Notes: generated by a model from the letters alone, not told the origin. A stretch of DNA of 58,132 nucleotides from Cytophagales bacterium (GCA_013298075.1 JAAFJG010000026.1:1-58132), one strand, 5' to 3'. Shown: positions 26,784 through 35,700, numbered from the stretch's first letter. A program made the numbers and translations.

Positions 26784-27326
26784 TTATTCTTTAATTTGAG
26801 AAGCATTTTCTTCTTGACAATTTTTATTATAATAAGGTTTTACGTAAGAATTACCCAAATAAATTGCCTCTTCCCAATCTTTACACGCCATTTTTTTGTT
26901 TTTAAGATAAAAATGAGACATACCACGCCAGCCCATTGCTTCTGAATCTTTGGGTATTTTTTCTAAAAAAGTATTAAAATATGATAAGGCTTTAGTATAA
27001 TCTTTCAAATTATATTGAGCAATTCCGAGATTAAAATAGGCTTGAACGAGGTTTTTATCGTATTCTAAAGCGGTTTCGCAGTCTTTTATCATTTCTTTAT
27101 ATTTGCTCAATTCATAATACACTTGTCCTCTTTTGAGATACGCCTCTGCCCATTGTGGTTTTATTTTGATAGCTTTATTCAAATTTTTGAGGGCTTTTCC
27201 GTAGTTTCCATTTTCCATCAATTTTTTTGCCTCCTCAAAATTATTTTCTGCTTCTTGTGCTGTTAAATTCATCACAAAAAATACGCACACATATATATAA
27301 GTAAAAAATGTAAATAATCGTTTCAT
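26784..27326 (-). CDS. Secreted TPR protein
   Basis: 180 residues with a signal peptide (MKRLFTFFTYIYVCVFFVM, cleavage near LTAQ) and about three to four tetratricopeptide repeats: AKKLMENGNYGKALKNLNKA, AYLKRGQVYYELSKYKEMI, AYFNLGIAQYNLKDYTKALS and WRGMSHFYLKNKKMACKDW. The C-terminus has a small Cys-containing tail. TPR proteins of this kind act as periplasmic scaffolds; the partner is unknown. It lies downstream of the RiPP-like precursor gene on the same strand, but a terminator stands between them. Confidence 0.82.
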   Translation of the reverse strand: MKRLFTFFTYIYVCVFFVMNLTAQEAENNFEEAKKLMENGNYGKALKNLNKAIKIKPQWAEAYLKRGQVYYELSKYKEMIKDCETALEYDKNLVQAYFNLGIAQYNLKDYTKALSYFNTFLEKIPKDSEAMGWRGMSHFYLKNKKMACKDWEEAIYLGNSYVKPYYNKNCQEENASQIKE

Positions 27327-27442
27327 AAAATTTGAAAGTGTTTTATTCTATAAAACGTTTTTTTGTGTGAAATAATTAAAAATTGTGAGAAAATAAAAAA
27401 AATATTTTGTAATTTTTTTGTGGAGTAGATAAATATTCGAAA

Positions 27443-27479
27443 AAAATAGTCTGACCTTTATATTGGTGCAGACTATTTT
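27443..27479 (-). terminator. Terminator of the RiPP precursor gene
   Basis: AAAATAGTCTG pairs with CAGACTATTTT around a 15-nt loop just after the minus-strand stop codon, with T-rich flanks. Confidence 0.75.
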
Positions 27480-27492
27480 GTTATATTTTTTG

Positions 27493-28032
27493 TTAGAATA
27501 AGCCTTTTTGAGAGCGACAACGAGGTCCGCCGCCACCTCTTTTTCTGCCAATGTGAGGTCCTTTTCCTTTTTTTCCACCTACTACAGATTCCAATTCTGC
27601 TTCACTTAATTCGTCTTCGCTTTCTGCCAAATTAGGAATTAAAACGTGCATTTCTTTGTCAGTATTTTCGTGAAAATATAATTTAAAATCAGCAGGAACA
27701 AAATAATCAGGTAATTTTGCATTCAAAGTGCCTTTTGGGTCGGCTATTAATAATTTTCTAAACGAATCATTATGAATGGCTTCATCGAGCATTTTTTCTA
27801 CAGATTCATCAAGAGAATCACCAAATATCACATTTTCTGCTTTTACTAAAATAATGTGCATTTCGCGAAAATTATTTTCGTGAATATGAATTTTTATGTT
27901 TGTGTCCAGATTGCCACCAAATTCTTTTTCTATGATTGTTTTTGGATTTGCTAATAGTCCATTTCTGAAAGAAATATCAGTCTTTAAGCGGTCTGAATTT
28001 CCAATTTTTTCCAATAATTCTTTATGTGCCAT
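27493..28032 (-). CDS. RiPP precursor with tandem NHLP-type leader and Gly-Gly cleavage site
   Basis: A 179-residue protein that looks like a nitrile-hydratase-leader-peptide (NHLP) natural product precursor. Two related leader units are seen: residues 21-66 (SFRNGLLANPKTII... HENNFREMHIILV) and 90-138 (SFRKLLIADPKGTL... HENTDKEMHVLIP). They are followed by the secretion and cleavage motif ELSEAELESVVGG, ending at G153. The presumed core is 26 residues, very basic and Gly-rich, with one Cys and one His (GPHIGRKRGGGGPRCRSQK inside it). No modification enzyme, C39-peptidase exporter or immunity gene is adjacent. It could be an orphan precursor matured in trans, or an unmodified bacteriocin-like peptide. 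A leader this large and doubled is unusual. Confidence 0.75.
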   Translation of the reverse strand: MAHKELLEKIGNSDRLKTDISFRNGLLANPKTIIEKEFGGNLDTNIKIHIHENNFREMHIILVKAENVIFGDSLDESVEKMLDEAIHNDSFRKLLIADPKGTLNAKLPDYFVPADFKLYFHENTDKEMHVLIPNLAESEDELSEAELESVVGGKKGKGPHIGRKRGGGGPRCRSQKGLF

Positions 28033-28098
28033 ACTAAAAATAGATTAATGTGAAGGATACTTTATTAGCTTATTTATACGTAAAATTATTAAAAAAGT

Positions 28099-28128
28099 TT
28101 TGATAAAAAATAATTTTTTATATATTTG
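28099..28128 (+). promoter_or_regulatory. Promoter at the left cassette junction, pointing rightwards
   Basis: TTTG at 28099-28102, 18-bp spacer, TATATTTG at 28121-28128. It points into gene-free DNA and the 3' end of rloB on the opposite strand. The TATATTTG belongs to a direct repeat whose other copy precedes ogt, so this may be the displaced original ogt promoter. Confidence 0.55.
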
Positions 28129-28185
28129 CAAAATATTAAAAATTATATAAAAAAATACGCAAAATATTTAAAAAAACATACAAAA
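28118..28185 (+). repeat. Left 68-bp direct repeat flanking the RloAB module
   Basis: Matches 30664-30731 at 64 of 68 positions, in the same orientation. It includes TATATATTTGC, AATACGCAAAATAT and AAAAAAACATACAAAA. The DNA between the copies (28186-30663, about 2.5 kb) holds only the RloB/RloA-like genes, a family A end and two palindromes. Confidence 0.85.
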
Positions 28186-28192
28186 TAATTTG

Positions 28193-28215
28193 GTTCTTAG
28201 GAAATTATTGCAGAA
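28193..28215 (+). repeat. Solo family A end
   Basis: GGTTCTTAGGAAATTATTGC matches the end repeat of family A. No second end was found nearby. It sits immediately inside the left direct repeat. Confidence 0.65.
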
Positions 28216-28375
28216 TAATTTTTAGTATCCATAAATCTATTTATATATTCATTTTGTATTCTAAAAATAAATTCTCTCAAAAAATAAACAAACTTTTTTC
28301 AGATAAATAACGTTCTAAGGTCGTAGGAGTTGCTATTATTCGAATAGCCAAGTCAGAAAACTTCAAAAGTGATAA

Positions 28376-28408
28376 GTTTAAGTAACGCTTGGCTTAATAC
28401 TTAAACCA
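28376..28408. repeat. Palindromic repeat downstream of rloB
   Basis: GTTTAAGTA at 28376 pairs with TACTTAAAC at 28398-28406. The 33-bp unit matches 30616-30648 in the same orientation with three differences. It lies past the end of rloB and, with its twin, brackets the two-gene module. Nothing else is seen in 28216-28513. Confidence 0.75.
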
Positions 28409-28513
28409 GTTGAGAGTTTTAAGCCCATTATTTTGTAAAGGTAGTGTTTTTGCAACTTTATTGCAAAAATTATTTGAAATATTTTTTTTTGAAAATGTTT
28501 AAAAAAATGATTT

Positions 28514-29221
28514 TTATTCTCCCCTTTCAAATTTATCTTCTATTTCTTTTTTCAAAACATCAGAATTACCCAATAACTCTTCCACCAATTTATAAACTTG
28601 CGTAGCAGGATTAAAATCAGCATAATTTTCTCCTTCACAATCTTCCTCTAATTTTTTGGCTCTTCTAATTGCTTCCATTTGATTACCATACGTTTCTAAT
28701 ATCTCAAACATTTTTTCGTTATTTTTTTGATATTGAAATTTTTTTTTCTTGTTGATAATTTCGTTAATATGGGTTTCTATTTGTTTTTTATAATCTTCTC
28801 TGTTCATAGGCGTTGTACGAAGTTCGAAATGTAACAAAAACCATAATTCAAAAGCTTCATTACTCCAAGCACAAAATATTTCGTTTGCTTTTGCTTTTTT
28901 GATAGCATTATTAAATTTTTCATTAGGAAAATCATCTTTATCAAAAACAGCCCAAACTCTGTCATATTTTTGCCTTGAATTATTTTTCAATTCGATGGCT
29001 TTATCCACTACTTTTATAGTATCTATATTGCCACCTCCAAACTCGAGATGATAAATAATTTTTCCTATTTCTTTGGGGAAACTTTTGAAATAGTTAGGTT
29101 CTGTTTTTTCACCTTCACATACAATTAGAAAATAGATGGCTAATTCCTTATTTTTTTGTTGTGATTTTTTTGGTGAAAATTTTTTTGTTAATTGTTTGTC
29201 TAATTTTATTTTTCTTGCCAT
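28514..29221 (-). CDS. rloB: RloB-like TOPRIM-type nuclease
   Basis: A 235-residue protein of the RloB family, a TOPRIM-like fold paired with ABC ATPases. The first acidic motif is IVCEGEKTEPNYF (Glu36 and Glu38) and the second is VWAVFDKDDF (Asp94 and Asp96). A conserved SNEAFELWFLLHFE block at 120-133 follows. The N-terminus is basic (MARKIKLDKQLTKKFSPKKS). TOPRIM partners of ABC ATPases, such as AriB of PARIS and the OLD nucleases, act as effectors that cut nucleic acid after the ATPase senses infection; by analogy this is the predicted effector. It starts 14 bp after the ATPase gene, so the two form an operon. Family-level call is firm; defence role is inference. Confidence 0.85.
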   Translation of the reverse strand: MARKIKLDKQLTKKFSPKKSQQKNKELAIYFLIVCEGEKTEPNYFKSFPKEIGKIIYHLEFGGGNIDTIKVVDKAIELKNNSRQKYDRVWAVFDKDDFPNEKFNNAIKKAKANEIFCAWSNEAFELWFLLHFELRTTPMNREDYKKQIETHINEIINKKKKFQYQKNNEKMFEILETYGNQMEAIRRAKKLEEDCEGENYADFNPATQVYKLVEELLGNSDVLKKEIEDKFERGE

Positions 29222-29235
29222 TTTGATTTTATTTT

Positions 29236-30486
29236 TTAGTTGATTATGACAGGAATTGCTTCATATCGTCCTCTCATATAATTTTTTTCCAAATTAGAAT
29301 CATTGCGAACTTTATTTCCATCGGGCATATTAAAATCGTATAAAGAATATAAATCGGTTTGTTCAACTTTATTTTTTTGTGCAAACCAAATTTGGTCACG
29401 TCTAAAAAGTTCTGTACTCAATAAATTAGTATCGTGAGTAACAAATAAAAGTTGCGCTTTTTTAGGATTTGTTTTTGGATTATTAAACAAACTAATAATA
29501 TGTGTCGTAATCAAAGGGTGAAGTTTGGCATCAAGTTCATCAATAATCAATGATTTTCCATAAAATAAAGTGTCAAAAATAGGACCCGATAAATCAATTA
29601 TTTTTTTTGTTCCTTCTGATTCATTTTTATCTTTATCAAAGTTGATTTTGCCAATTATTTTTCCTTTTTTATTGTATGTATGATGAATAGTTTTTAATGT
29701 TTTTGTGGTCAATATTGGTTTTATATGATGAATAATTGAATCGGAATTATTATTTTGGTCAAATATTTTTTCTGTAATAATAATATCTTCAAAACCTAAT
29801 TGTAAAGTTTGAAAAAATGACAAGGACTCTTCATAACCTACTGATTTTTTATCAAACATATTCAAAGAAAATAATTGATAAGAATCGTGTCCAATTCCTG
29901 AGATAACATTATACTCCATAAATAATTTCATTATTTTTTGAGAAATTTCTCCTTTTAACTGTGATAAAAGAGAAATAAAAAGTCTATTATCATTGGTGAT
30001 TTCTTCTTTATTTTTTCCTTCTACAAATTTGTCAGACACAGCAATACCTTCTTCAGTTCTAATAAAAAATGGAATTTCTTTTTTATTTCCATAACTAACA
30101 TATAACCATTCATTTATAATTTTTTTTAAATTATATTCAAAACCATATCTAAATTTAGTATTTTCATTGGTATCAAGAAAAATAATCTCAAAAAATGTAG
30201 GGGCTGATTCATTTTCAACTGATAATAAAAACGGACTATAATCTAACTCGTCAGAATCATTTAATTTTACAGATTGAAATACATTTTGTTTCATTCTTCG
30301 AAATGCTTCGATAAGATTACTTTTACCGCTTGAATTTGCACCATAAATAACCAACGAAAGTAGTAGTTTATGTTTATCAGCAATCATAATATTTTCTTTT
30401 AATTCCGAAATTGGTTTGGCTTCAAAACTAATCGTTTTTTTTTGATAAAAAGAAAGAAAATTGCCTACCGTAAATTCTATGATCAT
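29236..30486 (-). CDS. rloA: RloA-like ABC ATPase (AAA15/AAA21, SMC-like)
   Basis: 416 residues from the ATG at 30486 (MIIEFTVGNFLSFYQKKTIS), the usual N-terminus of such ATPases. A farther ATA-rich upstream extension to 30549 overlaps the promoter and was rejected. Walker A is YGANSSGKSNL (residues 48-58), the ABC signature is SEGTKK (about 290-295), Walker B is LIIDELDAKLHP (about 313-324), and the switch His is in LLFVTHDTNLL. A long insertion without coiled-coil heptads lies between. Similar ATPases act as sensors in OLD, PARIS and Gabija-type defence. No restriction or modification genes are next to it, unlike the rlo genes first named beside type I systems. It is followed by RloB, 14 bp on. 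Confidence 0.85.
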   Translation of the reverse strand: MIIEFTVGNFLSFYQKKTISFEAKPISELKENIMIADKHKLLLSLVIYGANSSGKSNLIEAFRRMKQNVFQSVKLNDSDELDYSPFLLSVENESAPTFFEIIFLDTNENTKFRYGFEYNLKKIINEWLYVSYGNKKEIPFFIRTEEGIAVSDKFVEGKNKEEITNDNRLFISLLSQLKGEISQKIMKLFMEYNVISGIGHDSYQLFSLNMFDKKSVGYEESLSFFQTLQLGFEDIIITEKIFDQNNNSDSIIHHIKPILTTKTLKTIHHTYNKKGKIIGKINFDKDKNESEGTKKIIDLSGPIFDTLFYGKSLIIDELDAKLHPLITTHIISLFNNPKTNPKKAQLLFVTHDTNLLSTELFRRDQIWFAQKNKVEQTDLYSLYDFNMPDGNKVRNDSNLEKNYMRGRYEAIPVIIN

Positions 30487-30518
30487 TTTATTTTTTTTAT
30501 TATAATGAGATTTTTCCA

Positions 30519-30550
30519 CAAAAATAGAATGTTTTTTATAAAAATACAAA
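30519..30550 (-). promoter_or_regulatory. Promoter of the rloA-rloB operon
   Basis: On the minus strand: TTTG (30547-30550), 20-bp spacer, TATTTTTG (30519-30526). This matches TTTG-N20-TANNTTTG and lies 33 bp upstream of the ATG at 30486, supporting that start. Confidence 0.75.
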
Positions 30551-30603
30551 TAAATTATTGTTTTTTTTGAGATTTTTTCTCAAAAAAAAATAAATTTTTC
30601 TCT

Positions 30604-30657
30604 TCTCCCCAACTGGTTTAAGTAACACTTCGTTTAATACTTAAACCAATTGGGAGA
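30604..30657. repeat. Palindromic repeat upstream of rloA
   Basis: TCTCCCCAACTGGTTTAAGT (30604-) pairs with ACTTAAACCAATTGGGAGA (to 30657), leaving a 13-nt loop. The core matches the palindrome at 28376-28408. It lies between the rloA promoter and the right direct repeat. Confidence 0.8.
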
Positions 30658-30663
30658 AATATT

Positions 30664-30731
30664 TTATATATTTGCAAATTATTAAAAATTATACAAAAAA
30701 ATACGCAAAATATCGAAAAAAACATACAAAA
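30664..30731 (+). repeat. Right 68-bp direct repeat, carrying the ogt -7 box
   Basis: The second copy of the repeat at 28118-28185. It ends 15 bp before the ogt ATG and includes TATATTTG at 30667-30674. Its natural -33 region is replaced by cassette palindrome sequence (TTGG with a 14-bp gap), so the ogt promoter here looks weaker than the left copy. Confidence 0.8.
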
Positions 30732-30746
30732 AACACACAAAAAATT

Positions 30747-31241
30747 ATGCAAAAAGTTACTTATTTTTCATCTCCGATTGGAATTTTGGAAATCACAGCC
30801 AACGAATTAGGATTAGAAAGTGTAAAATTTGAAAATCAATTTAAAGTTCCTGCTGATATTCATTTCGAAAATGAACAAGAAAATCAACAAGAAAATCCTA
30901 TTTTGCAACAAACTATTATCGAATTGAGAGAATATTTTGCGAATGAAAGGAAAGTTTTTACTATCAAATTGGCTGCAATTGGCACAGATTTTCAAAAAAA
31001 TGTGTGGGAAAATTTATCAAAAACCACTTTTGGACAAACGCTTACTTATTCAGAATTTACAAAAAAATTTACTGATATAAAAACCATTCGCGCAGTAGCA
31101 AGTGCGAATGGAAAAAATAAAATAGGAATTATTGTGCCTTGCCACCGAATTATAGGCAAAGAGGGAAATTTGACAGGATATGCAGGTGAACTTTGGCGTA
31201 AAAAATGGCTTTTAGAACACGAAGGAAGTATTTTATTTTGA
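30747..31241 (+). CDS. ogt: Methylated-DNA--[protein]-cysteine S-methyltransferase
   Basis: 164 residues from the ATG at 30747 (MQKVTYFSSPIGILEITANE), the normal start of the family. Upstream in-frame ATG codons fall in the repeat and promoter and were rejected. It repairs O6-methylguanine and O4-methylthymine by moving the alkyl group to its own cysteine and is used once. The active-site motif IVPCHRIIG places the acceptor at Cys132. FQKNVWENLSKTTFGQTLTY and ASANGKNK are the DNA-binding helix-turn-helix and Asn hinge regions. It lies next to the RloAB cassette but has its own orientation and promoter. Confidence 0.94.
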   Translation: MQKVTYFSSPIGILEITANELGLESVKFENQFKVPADIHFENEQENQQENPILQQTIIELREYFANERKVFTIKLAAIGTDFQKNVWENLSKTTFGQTLTYSEFTKKFTDIKTIRAVASANGKNKIGIIVPCHRIIGKEGNLTGYAGELWRKKWLLEHEGSILF

Positions 31242-31268
31242 AATGATTACTTCTTTTTACTTCTTTTT

Positions 31269-31940
31269 TTATGCTTTTTCATCATCAAAAATCACATTTA
31301 TAAAATCTAAAAAAGGTTTCATTGTTTTGCAAACTTTCAATACATATTCCAAAAAATTATCGTTTTCGATGATAGAATTATCAGGAATTTTATGCCAAGC
31401 AATCAAACTTTTCATTTTTAAAAATTCAATCGCAGGATTTTCTGTATCATAACCTTTGGGAGCTTTTATCAATTTTTCTCCACTCAATTCTCCAAAACAT
31501 TTTTTAAATGCTTGATTTTCAATGATATTTTCAAAGTCAGAAAAATTATAATCAATTTCTTGTCTTATTTTCGCAAGCACATCATTCGGTGGCGTATAAA
31601 GTCCGCCTGCAATAAAAGAACCACCATTTGCCTCGATATGCAGATAATAACCTGCACACAAAGTTTTTTTACCACCTTTTTGCAAACTTGCACCAAAATT
31701 AGTTTTATAAGGACTTTTATCTTTGCTAAATCGTACATCTCGATTGATTCTAAATATACAATTTTGAGGTAGTAAACATTTAATATTGTCATCAAATTGA
31801 CTCACTTCGTTAATCATTTCTTCTACAAAATTTTTGAAAATATTTTTAGAAATTTCATATTTTTTTCGATTTTCATCAAACCAAGTTTTATGATTATTTT
31901 CTGCTAATTCATCTAAAAAATCAAGTACTTTTTTGTTCAT
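31269..31940 (-). CDS. DUF2461 family protein
   Basis: A 223-residue cytoplasmic protein of the DUF2461 (TIGR02453) family. The N-terminal block LDFLDELAENNHKTWFDENR, then FVEEMINEVSQFD, is typical. RINRDVRFSKDKSPYKTNFG and GYYLHIEANGGSFIAGGLYTP are the strongest family signatures, and the C-terminus has APKGYDTENPAIEFLK. Biochemical function is not established. It converges with ogt (27 bp between the stop codons). Length is normal for the family. Confidence 0.92.
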   Translation of the reverse strand: MNKKVLDFLDELAENNHKTWFDENRKKYEISKNIFKNFVEEMINEVSQFDDNIKCLLPQNCIFRINRDVRFSKDKSPYKTNFGASLQKGGKKTLCAGYYLHIEANGGSFIAGGLYTPPNDVLAKIRQEIDYNFSDFENIIENQAFKKCFGELSGEKLIKAPKGYDTENPAIEFLKMKSLIAWHKIPDNSIIENDNFLEYVLKVCKTMKPFLDFINVIFDDEKA

Positions 31941-32209
31941 TTTTTTTGATTTATATTTTTAATAAACATAATTACCACTTTTGATATTAAAAAAAGTGAT
32001 AAAAAATTAGGAAAAATTTCGATAATTTTTGATAGAAATTCTCCTGAAATTAATCTTAGACCTTTTACAATCCGAACTAACTCGGTGCAATATTAATACA
32101 TTATATATAGTTTTGCAAATTTGTTTTTTGTGTGCTGAATACTCAAATGTAAGAGATATGGCTCGTTGTAGTCATTTTGGTTGATGTAGTTTTTTAGTTC
32201 AAAAAAAAA

Positions 32210-32350
32210 TTAATTGGAGTCAAATAAATCACGCAAATATACTTTTGGCATAGATATTTTTTGGAGTGATCTTATTAAAAAATTTATCAATGGTGTTTCT
32301 ATTCTTTCAGGAGTTCTTAATATTTGCTGGTTTTTTACTTCAGGGAACAT
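32210..32350 (-). CDS. Possible 46-residue open frame, uncertain
   Basis: A short frame begins MFPEVKNQQILRTPERIETP and ends LRDLFDSN before TAA. It starts inside the edge of repeat element B (32342-). Its content looks protein-like (a mixed helical segment without low complexity) and could be a fragment of a larger, lost gene. No ribosome site or promoter is seen and I recognise no family. It is listed only because it is the one protein-like stretch in the 800-bp gap 31941-32744. Confidence 0.2.
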   Translation of the reverse strand: MFPEVKNQQILRTPERIETPLINFLIRSLQKISMPKVYLRDLFDSN

Positions 32351-32642
32351 CTAAAAAATAAATTACCCACTCAAAAAAACTTATTTTTAGTTCCCTCACC
32401 GCTGGGGCGGGTTAGGGTCAGTGTTGTTAAGTTCTAATATTTGTCAGGTAAATTATTTTACAAATCAAAATATAATTTGCCAAATCTATAAGATTTTCAA
32501 AAAATTATAGATTTTTTACAGAATATTATACAAGTTAATTTCTATTTTATTTGTTAAAAAAAAAGAATTTAACAACACTGACCCCAGCCCTCCCCGAAGG
32601 TGAGGGAGTTTTTTTAGGTATATTATTTTTTATTTAGTCCCT
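32342..32642. mobile_element. Family B hairpin repeat, expanded copy
   Basis: The outer part matches 39533-39688 in reverse orientation: AGGGAAC ... GTTCCCTCACCGCTGGGG on the left and CCCCAGCCCTCCCCGAAGGT ... GTCCCT on the right. The apex is replaced by a 164-bp segment (32418-32581) with its own inverted ends. No protein is encoded. Confidence 0.78.
32418..32581. mobile_element. Inner inverted-repeat element nested in family B
   Basis: TCAGTGTTGTTAAGTTCT at the left and AGAATTTAACAACACTGA at the right are inverted repeats, 17 of 18 bases. The 128-bp interior is AT-rich and non-coding. It is absent from the family B copy at 39533. Confidence 0.7.
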
Positions 32643-32744
32643 CAATAGCTGATAAAAAATGCAATAATTTTAACCTAAATTTTATTTTTTTTTATTTTGG
32701 ACTTTTTTTTGTCAAATAAATCATATAAATTTGCCTTGATAAAA

Positions 32745-35700
32745 ATGATTATTCAAATAAATTTTAAGATTTTGTATCCTTATTTACGCTATTTTGCTAT
32801 ATTTTTACTATTTTTAGCAAGCATTTTGTATTTTTTTTTGTTTTCTGCTACCCAAAATATCAATACAAATGAAATACAATCGCTCAAAAATCATATCAAT
32901 TATCAAATAGAAAAAACACATCAAGAAATTGGCGTTTTTTTGCCTCAAATACGCAAACAAGGCGTAATTACTTTGCAAGCAAAAGAGTTTTTTTCTACTT
33001 ATCCTTATTTTGTTTTCCAAAATGGAAGGTTAAGATATTGGACTGATTATCATATCGTACCCGAATATCCAGAAGTAAAAGGCAATTATAAAGCAAATTT
33101 TAGGCGTTTATCACAAGGCGATTTTATTATTTGTAAAAATATTATCGTTACAGAAGAAGATTCTATTGAGATTTTTAGCCTTTTGCCACTCACTCGAAAT
33201 TATAAAATTAACAATCAATATTTACAATCAGGCGTACAAAAAAATATTTTTTTATACGATAATTATAAAATTTCAGGCTTTCAAAAAAATACAATGCTCA
33301 ATATTTATTCTCCACAAAAAGAATTTTTATTTGGCATTATCAGCACTGGAATTTTATCAAAATATAGTTTGTTACAAATTTTATTGATAGGAATTTGTAT
33401 TGGCTTGGCGTGGATTTTAGTAGGCATAGATATTTATCTATCCAAAAAAATATACGAAGAAAAATTATTTTTTTCGATATTTTGGTATTTTGTGGGCAAT
33501 GCAAGCATTATTTATTTTGATGTTTTTTCTTGGTTTGTAGATACTTTTTTTGTGTTGATAAGTATATTTTTTCTGTTAATATTTTTACTCAAAAATTATA
33601 GAAAAACGTGGACTTGGCAAAAATTACTATTGATGAAAGGCTGTTTTTATTGTGAAAGAACGTGGTTTCCTGTCTTTTTATTGTTATTGATTACCAATAT
33701 TTTGGGTTATGAATGGATAATAAGACAAATTTTTACGATTGAAAATATTAATATTGACATCACCAAAAACTTAGATTTTTCTACGATTACTTTGTTAGGT
33801 TTAGGCTTATTTGCTTTGAGTTCTATCGTTTTTTTTATGGCTTGGCATTTATTGTTGCGTCCTATTTTGTCTTTGTACGAAAGGCATTTGAACACACTCA
33901 ATTTTGAAAGTTATATTTTTTGGTTGTTAAATATTGGTTTGTTGTCGTTGAGTTTTTTGGGTGGAAAATATGGTTTTTGGATAGGTACAAATTTGTTAAT
34001 TTCTCTTTGGATTTTAACTCAAAAACTTCCCAGACAACTCTATAAACTCAATTATATGGCTTCCATTTATTTGTTTGTCGTGGCTGCGTGGGCGAGTGTT
34101 GCGTGTGTATATACGTTGCAGGACTGTATTCATCAAAAAAATAAAGACGAAAAACGAAATTTTGCTACCCGAATTTTACCCGAAAACGATACTCCTACTG
34201 AGCAAAATTTGAACGATATTATTAAAAATATTCAAAAAGATACGATTTTAAAAAATGCTTTGTCAGATACTTCTCAAAATTATAAAAGATGGGCTGAAAT
34301 CATTAAAAAACAATATTTACAAAATAATTTTAATAAATACGAAGTAAATGTATTGATATTTGATGGAAAAAACGGAAATATTTTGACGAATTGGGCAGAG
34401 GCAGAAGGAAATTTTGCCACCTATCAAAAAAACTATAAAAATATTTTATTTTCTACGCATAATCCAAATATTTGGTTTATTGATAAAGGTGGCGTAAATG
34501 TTTTGAAAAGATACATTAGTTTTATTGAAATCAAACAAAAAAATCAAGCCGTTGCTCAAATTATTTTTGATTTAAAACTCAAAAGAACTTCTTTGAATTA
34601 TGTTTTTCCTGAATTATTAGTAGAAAAAAATTATCAACCCAATAAAGAAGCAAAAAATTATAGTTATGCTTTGTATGAAGACAGTGTTTTAATTTATAAT
34701 AGTGGCGATTTTAATTATGATAAAGATTTTTCGTTGGCTCTTTTTAAACAAGAAAATTTATTTTTAAAAGGAATTATTCATAAAAATTATCAACATTTAG
34801 CAGTCGCAGGCGGACTGAAAAAAAGAGTAGTCGTGTCTGCAGCAGCCATTACTTTCAATGATTATTTTTCCAATTTTTCTTTCTTTTTCTTAGGTTTAAT
34901 TCTGATTGTTTTCTTATCTTTGGCTATTGTTACCTTATTTCGAGGGCAATATGGACAATACGCCAAATTTTCTACCCGTATTCAAATTTATCTTAATATT
35001 GCTTTTTTTCTACCTTTATTTACGGTTAGTTTAACGACTTGGAGTATTTTACAAAATACTTATAAAGAAGATTTTGAAAAAACTTTTGCTTTGCAAACCG
35101 AAAGTTTGGCGAGAAATATTGCTCCTTTTTTACAAAATTTTAAAGAAGGAAAAAATGATAAAGAAATTTTTACGCAACAATTACAAAGTGTGGCACAATA
35201 TGCGGAGGCAGATATAAATATATTTGATGAAACAGGAAGGTTTTTGAGTTCGAGTCGTCCTGCCATTTTTGAAAATGAAATTTTATCAAAATATATCAAT
35301 CCAAAAGCCTTGCGTGCCATCAAAAATCAACGCAATAAAATAGTAGTTTTGTCAGAAAATGCAGGAAATTTGTTGTATCAATCTGTGTATGCGCCCATAA
35401 AATATGTGAGCAGTGATAAAGTGCAGTTGAATGGCATTATTAGTATTCCTTTTTTTGAGGCACAGACCAATTTGCAAGTAAAATCTTTGGGAATTTTATC
35501 TATTATTTTGAATATTTTTACGGGAATATTTTTAGTTTTTTTGGTGATTTCTTATTTTGCTTCGCAGGTTTTGACGTTGCCTTTGCGTTTGGTAACTCAA
35601 CAAATTCGTAAAACAACTTTTCAAAATTATTCTGACCCTTTAGAATGGAATACCAAAGATGAAATTGGTGTTTTTGTAGATGAATATAATAAAATGTTGA

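Noticed and set aside
27348-27578. Minus-strand frame of 76 residues overlapping the RiPP precursor
   Set aside because: It overlaps the end of the precursor and its terminator in another frame and becomes hydrophobic and low complexity.
28310-28445. Possible tRNA or small RNA gene in the gap after rloB
   Set aside because: No cloverleaf, acceptor stem or CCA could be drawn; the main structure is the palindrome at 28376-28408.
28514-30486. Calling the ATPase/TOPRIM pair PARIS outright
   Set aside because: The nuclease looks like RloB, not the DUF4435 protein AriB. The architecture is similar but the families differ, so only RloA/RloB-like is claimed.
30487-30549. Upstream start for the RloA-like ATPase at 30549
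   Set aside because: It would place the coding region across a well-matched promoter (30519-30550), and the ATG at 30486 fits the family N-terminus.
32697-32744. TTG start for the NtrY-like kinase
   Set aside because: The ATG at 32745 leads directly into the first membrane helix; the upstream codons look non-coding.
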